A stretch of 64,000 bases of DNA, taken from positions 1 to 64,000 of the forward strand of contig CAHIKZ030003503.1 in assembly GCA_903632075.3 (NCBI GenBank), given 5' to 3'. Positions 61,355 to 64,000 of this stretch are shown in pieces. Every line of letters begins with the position of its first letter. Positions within the stretch are counted from its first letter, which is position 1. A model generated the notes under the pieces. That model saw only the letters and a list, made by a program, of their open reading frames with translations, was not told the origin of the DNA and made no database searches. The stretch comes from Acanthosepion pharaonis. Lineage: Eukaryota; Mollusca; Cephalopoda; Sepiida; Sepiidae. A program made the position numbers and the translations under genes.

Positions 61355-61562
61355 CTGGAGCAAGAAAAAAAAATTCATTTACACTCAAAATTATTGATAC
61401 CACATATTTTACTGGAAAATGTTCTGAAATCAAATTCTAACAAAGTATTTGAATATCTCAAAGTCTACAAATGCCAGTGTCATTTAAACAACTTTATGAA
61501 ACCTCATTAAAAGAAAACAAAAAACATCAAACGTAAAAATGTAGGAATTCCCCACAATTTAA

Positions 61563-61790
61563 CCTTTAACACACTGCATTATTAATATTACTTTCCCTTT
61601 CCACTGCATTCTTTTTCAAGGCCTCTTAATTGCAGTATCCTTATTGTTAATTTCACTCTAAGTTGTTTTCTGTTGCCATAGCAGGATATGACAACTATGA
61701 AATTCAAACACACTATTATTCAGGGATTAGATTCACTTTCAGTGGCAGGATAAACCTTTTGTATAGGAAAGGAATTCACATACATAGTGA
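61563..61790 (+). repeat. Dispersed repeat, copy 2 (copy 1 at 28629)
   Basis: Shares the ordered blocks listed for 28629-28855, same orientation. It starts about 210 bp from the acceptor side of the first visible PMS2 exon. Confidence 0.85.
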
Positions 61791-62155
61791 TTGAGGTTAA
61801 AATAGAAGTTGTAACTTTGAAATTATAAGGGGAGCACAATTTCAAAACTTGTAACATTAAATCATCTTAATATATATCAGAAACTGTATGACTATACATT
61901 TATTGGTTACACAACTTGATTTCATTATTCCATTATTCCATTGAGTGGGATGATTTTAGATTCTTCCTTTTATGGGCTTAGGTTATCATACTTTGATCAG
62001 CAGGAAGCCTCAAGATAATTATGACAAGCAGTTGAGGAATTACGAAAGAAGTTCTTGGCTAGTTGACTTCGATAACTAATCTATTGTTCCAGCATCATTA
62101 GTAACAAGAGCATGATGATCAGGGCACCAAAACTTCATGCAATTCATCTCTTGTA

Positions 62156-62607
62156 AACTATTTACATTGTTTGGACTATTGTCCTCATCTTTATTGTCAT
62201 ATTCACAATATTTCAGCTGTTGTACGCTCCAGTCTTCTTCAGGTGATATATGTTGTAATTCACTGGATTACTTCAACCAATGCTTTTATCCAGTGGGCCA
62301 AATTGAATAAAGCATTGTTTGAAGTAATCCGGTGACTTGACTCAAAGAGTTGTGAATTCAATACAGCACAACAGAGGTGAACAAAAACTTTGAGAATTGA
62401 GTTACTAAAGGGAGATAACTGAAAATGAGATATCCAGAAAAGTCATGGCACATAGAACTAGAACAATTTACCCCAATGGACGAAATAAAAGGTTCGGTTC
62501 AAAATTTCAACATCACCTGAAGAAGACCAAAGCATACAACGGCCAAAATGTCATGAATATGACAATAAAGATGAGGACAATAGTCTGAACAAATAGTGTA
62601 AATAGTT
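62156..62607 (+). mobile_element. TIR element with tRNA-like core, copy C
   Basis: Ends: AACTATTTACATTGTTTGGA ... TTATTGTCATATTCACAATA at the left and GAATATGACAATAAAGATGA ... GTAAATAGTT at the right. The interior repeats the GACTTGACTCAAAGAGTTGTG and GAATTCAATAC region of copy A. The left and right halves are inverted copies around about 62300. Confidence 0.78.
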
Positions 62608-62744
62608 ACAATAGCTCATCTCAGAAATATAGACAGATATCTCTTTTAAATCTATCACTGTCAATTCCAATACAGATATAGTCATTTTTAAATCTTTTCT
62701 AGGCTATAAGCTATCCTCCATTTAACAGGCAATCTTTCATTGAT

Positions 62745-62772
62745 ATTCACAGATTCAATTGAATCTGTGAAT
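62745..62772. repeat. Perfect 28-bp palindrome
   Basis: ATTCACAGATTCAA joined directly to its exact reverse complement TTGAATCTGTGAAT, with no spacer. Different in sequence from the palindrome at 39404-39431. Confidence 0.97.
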
Positions 62773-63251
62773 GTATTATTATATTTCTAGTTTACATGTG
62801 CCCTCAAAAAATAATAGAAACATTTAAGTAATTTTGCTTATATTTTCTGCATGAGTAATTTGAGGATTTATCTATACAATTAGTTTTATTACTATATCTA
62901 ATTTTGTTTCTGAAACCATTAAAAGCAAAAATATCAAAAAAAAGCTAACAAGAAACAAAAGAGAAAAAAATCAATGTATCAGAAGCCTGATCTGTCCTAC
63001 TTACTAATGAGATATTCTATTTTTATTTTAATACAAGGTATGTTCCCTTATCTATGAACATAACAAAATATTTCATTACTAAGAAGTGAATTGTATAACC
63101 AATAAAGTCATATTTGTATTGTATATATTAAAATAGATAAACAATGTCAATTAAATCATGATAATTGATAATACATGTGAAAGTTTAAAGGAGAGAATGG
63201 TCAGAAGACATAGTGAAGATCATAAAAAAATCAAACATTTATTGCCTACTA

Positions 63252-63282
63252 GCAGTAGAGCCCGGCGTTGCCCGGGGATATA
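63252..63282. repeat. CCCGGCGTTGCCCGGG-type repeat end
   Basis: GTAGAGCCCGGCGTTGCCCGGGG stands out as GC-rich in an AT-rich region. This string type is, from memory, common at the ends of invertebrate interspersed repeats; I cannot name the family. TTGAAATCGGTTGAAAATG about 350 bp downstream often accompanies it. A T31-type run lies between (63379-63406). Confidence 0.5.
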
Positions 63283-63619
63283 ACAGTAAGAGATAGATCA
63301 AGTATCCACCATCATAAAGACTGAAAAATAAAATTGACAAAGATTATTGTTTAAGGTTGACGGACATGTCTTAATTAGTTTTTTTTTTTTTTTTTTTTTT
63401 TTTTTACGAATTGGTCCAACCCAAACTCAAACAAAAACATTGTTTTCAATTGTTATGAGTATCTACCGATTGAATAGAATTTTATTATAAACAATTTTCT
63501 TGTAAATGGAATTTTTAAAGCATTCTGAATGTAAAAATGAAGAAAAAAGTGTGCAAGACAATAAGAAACACTACATGCCAAAAAAAAAAGTGAAGTTTTG
63601 TTGAAATCGGTTGAAAATG

Positions 63620-63885
63620 TAGGTAGCCTTTCTGTAATTTTTTAGTTTTACAATTTATGATTTTTACTTATTGAATACAGTAAAAAAAATTGCATATTTT
63701 GCTTGTGGTGATTCATAATTAGAATATATTTTCCACTCGTTGTTTCTAATACAAAAAATATTAACTTTATTTGGGTTTATTAATTATGATCTAACAAATC
63801 TTATTCATTTAGTAGCCTTTCTGTAATAATAATCTTTTACAATTTATGATTTTTACTTATTGAATACAGTAAAAAATTGGACACC
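63620..63885. repeat. Direct duplication, ~66 bp, ~187-bp offset
   Basis: TAGCCTTTCTGTAATTTTTTAG then TTTTACAATTTATGATTTTT and ACTTATTGAATACAGTAAAA at 63624-63688 recur at about 63811-63876, with a 6-9 base difference after CTGTAAT. It belongs to the same repeat-rich right edge. Confidence 0.9.
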
Positions 63886-64000
63886 ATGTGTATTTAAAGT
63901 AGTTTCCGTTCGGTTATTATTTTTAGTTAGGACTTGTGTATGTTTAGATTTCATTATCTTTCCTAAAGATAAAGAATTTATCTGATGTTTGTATTCGTAC

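Noticed and set aside
61256..61510. Plus-strand ORF over the first PMS2 exon
   Set aside because: It is antisense to a strongly conserved exon and has no domain.
61355..64000. Upstream PMS2 exons (start codon, N-terminal ATPase motifs)
   Set aside because: I looked on the minus strand for the ELVENSLDAGA- and DNGCG-type segments and saw neither. They should lie beyond the window.

Overview
This window looks like one long stretch of an animal nuclear gene. It is AT-rich, rich in transposon debris and simple repeats, and has no operon-like gene layout. The one real protein-coding gene I can support is a PMS2 (MutL homolog) gene on the minus strand. It spans the whole window: I can place 17 exons from 61354 down to 373, all with GT/AG borders. 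They join into about 749 codons without an internal stop. The first exons (start codon, first part of the ATPase domain) lie beyond base 64000. The last exon (zinc-binding C-terminus) lies before base 1. Several intron positions and phases match what I recall of human PMS2. The protein is clearly divergent, and the transposon families (a cephalopod/mollusc-like LINE family, Ty3/gypsy, P element, Penelope, Tc1/mariner) suggest an invertebrate, most likely a mollusc and possibly a cephalopod; that placement is inference.

Layout, left to right. 0.4-4.3 kb: the last three PMS2 exons in the window, with an LTR-like segment at about 1.7-2.2 kb. 4.3-11.7 kb: one large intron holding a LINE in two minus-strand pieces around a plus-strand Ty3/gypsy remnant, then a foldback MITE. 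11.7-15.5 kb: two PMS2 exons (endonuclease motif and dimerisation start), a GC-rich LTR-like segment, and a broken copy of a repetitive family of unknown function. 15.5-23.8 kb: linker exons, LINE fragments, a tRNA-derived SINE with a poly(A) tail, and a minisatellite. 23.8-35.3 kb: a P-element/THAP9-like transposase pseudogene, small linker exons, duplicated repeat blocks, and a Tc1/mariner-superfamily pseudogene. 35.3-44.9 kb: a Penelope-like GIY-YIG remnant flanked by long inverted repeats, two different Tc1 copies sharing an apparently identical 217-bp segment, and a TIR element with a tRNA-like core. 44.9-64 kb: ATPase-domain exons, a CpG-richer island with a 15-bp inverted repeat, a tRNA(Ser/Leu)-like SINE, a mariner with long terminal repeats, a foldback beside (TA)n, and two more copies of the TIR/tRNA-like element.

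How it works together: PMS2 pairs with MLH1 to form MutL-alpha, which nicks the daughter strand in mismatch repair. The window carries most of the ATPase domain, the poorly conserved linker and most of the C-terminal endonuclease/dimerisation domain. Everything else is intronic and looks like decayed mobile DNA. I did not find a convincing new multi-gene system. The points most worth a second look are the reading-frame-dependent choice between two overlapping splice donors after exon 21795-21922, the Penelope remnant bounded by inverted repeats, the 217-bp copy shared between two Tc1 families, and the TIR element with a tRNA promoter-like core.
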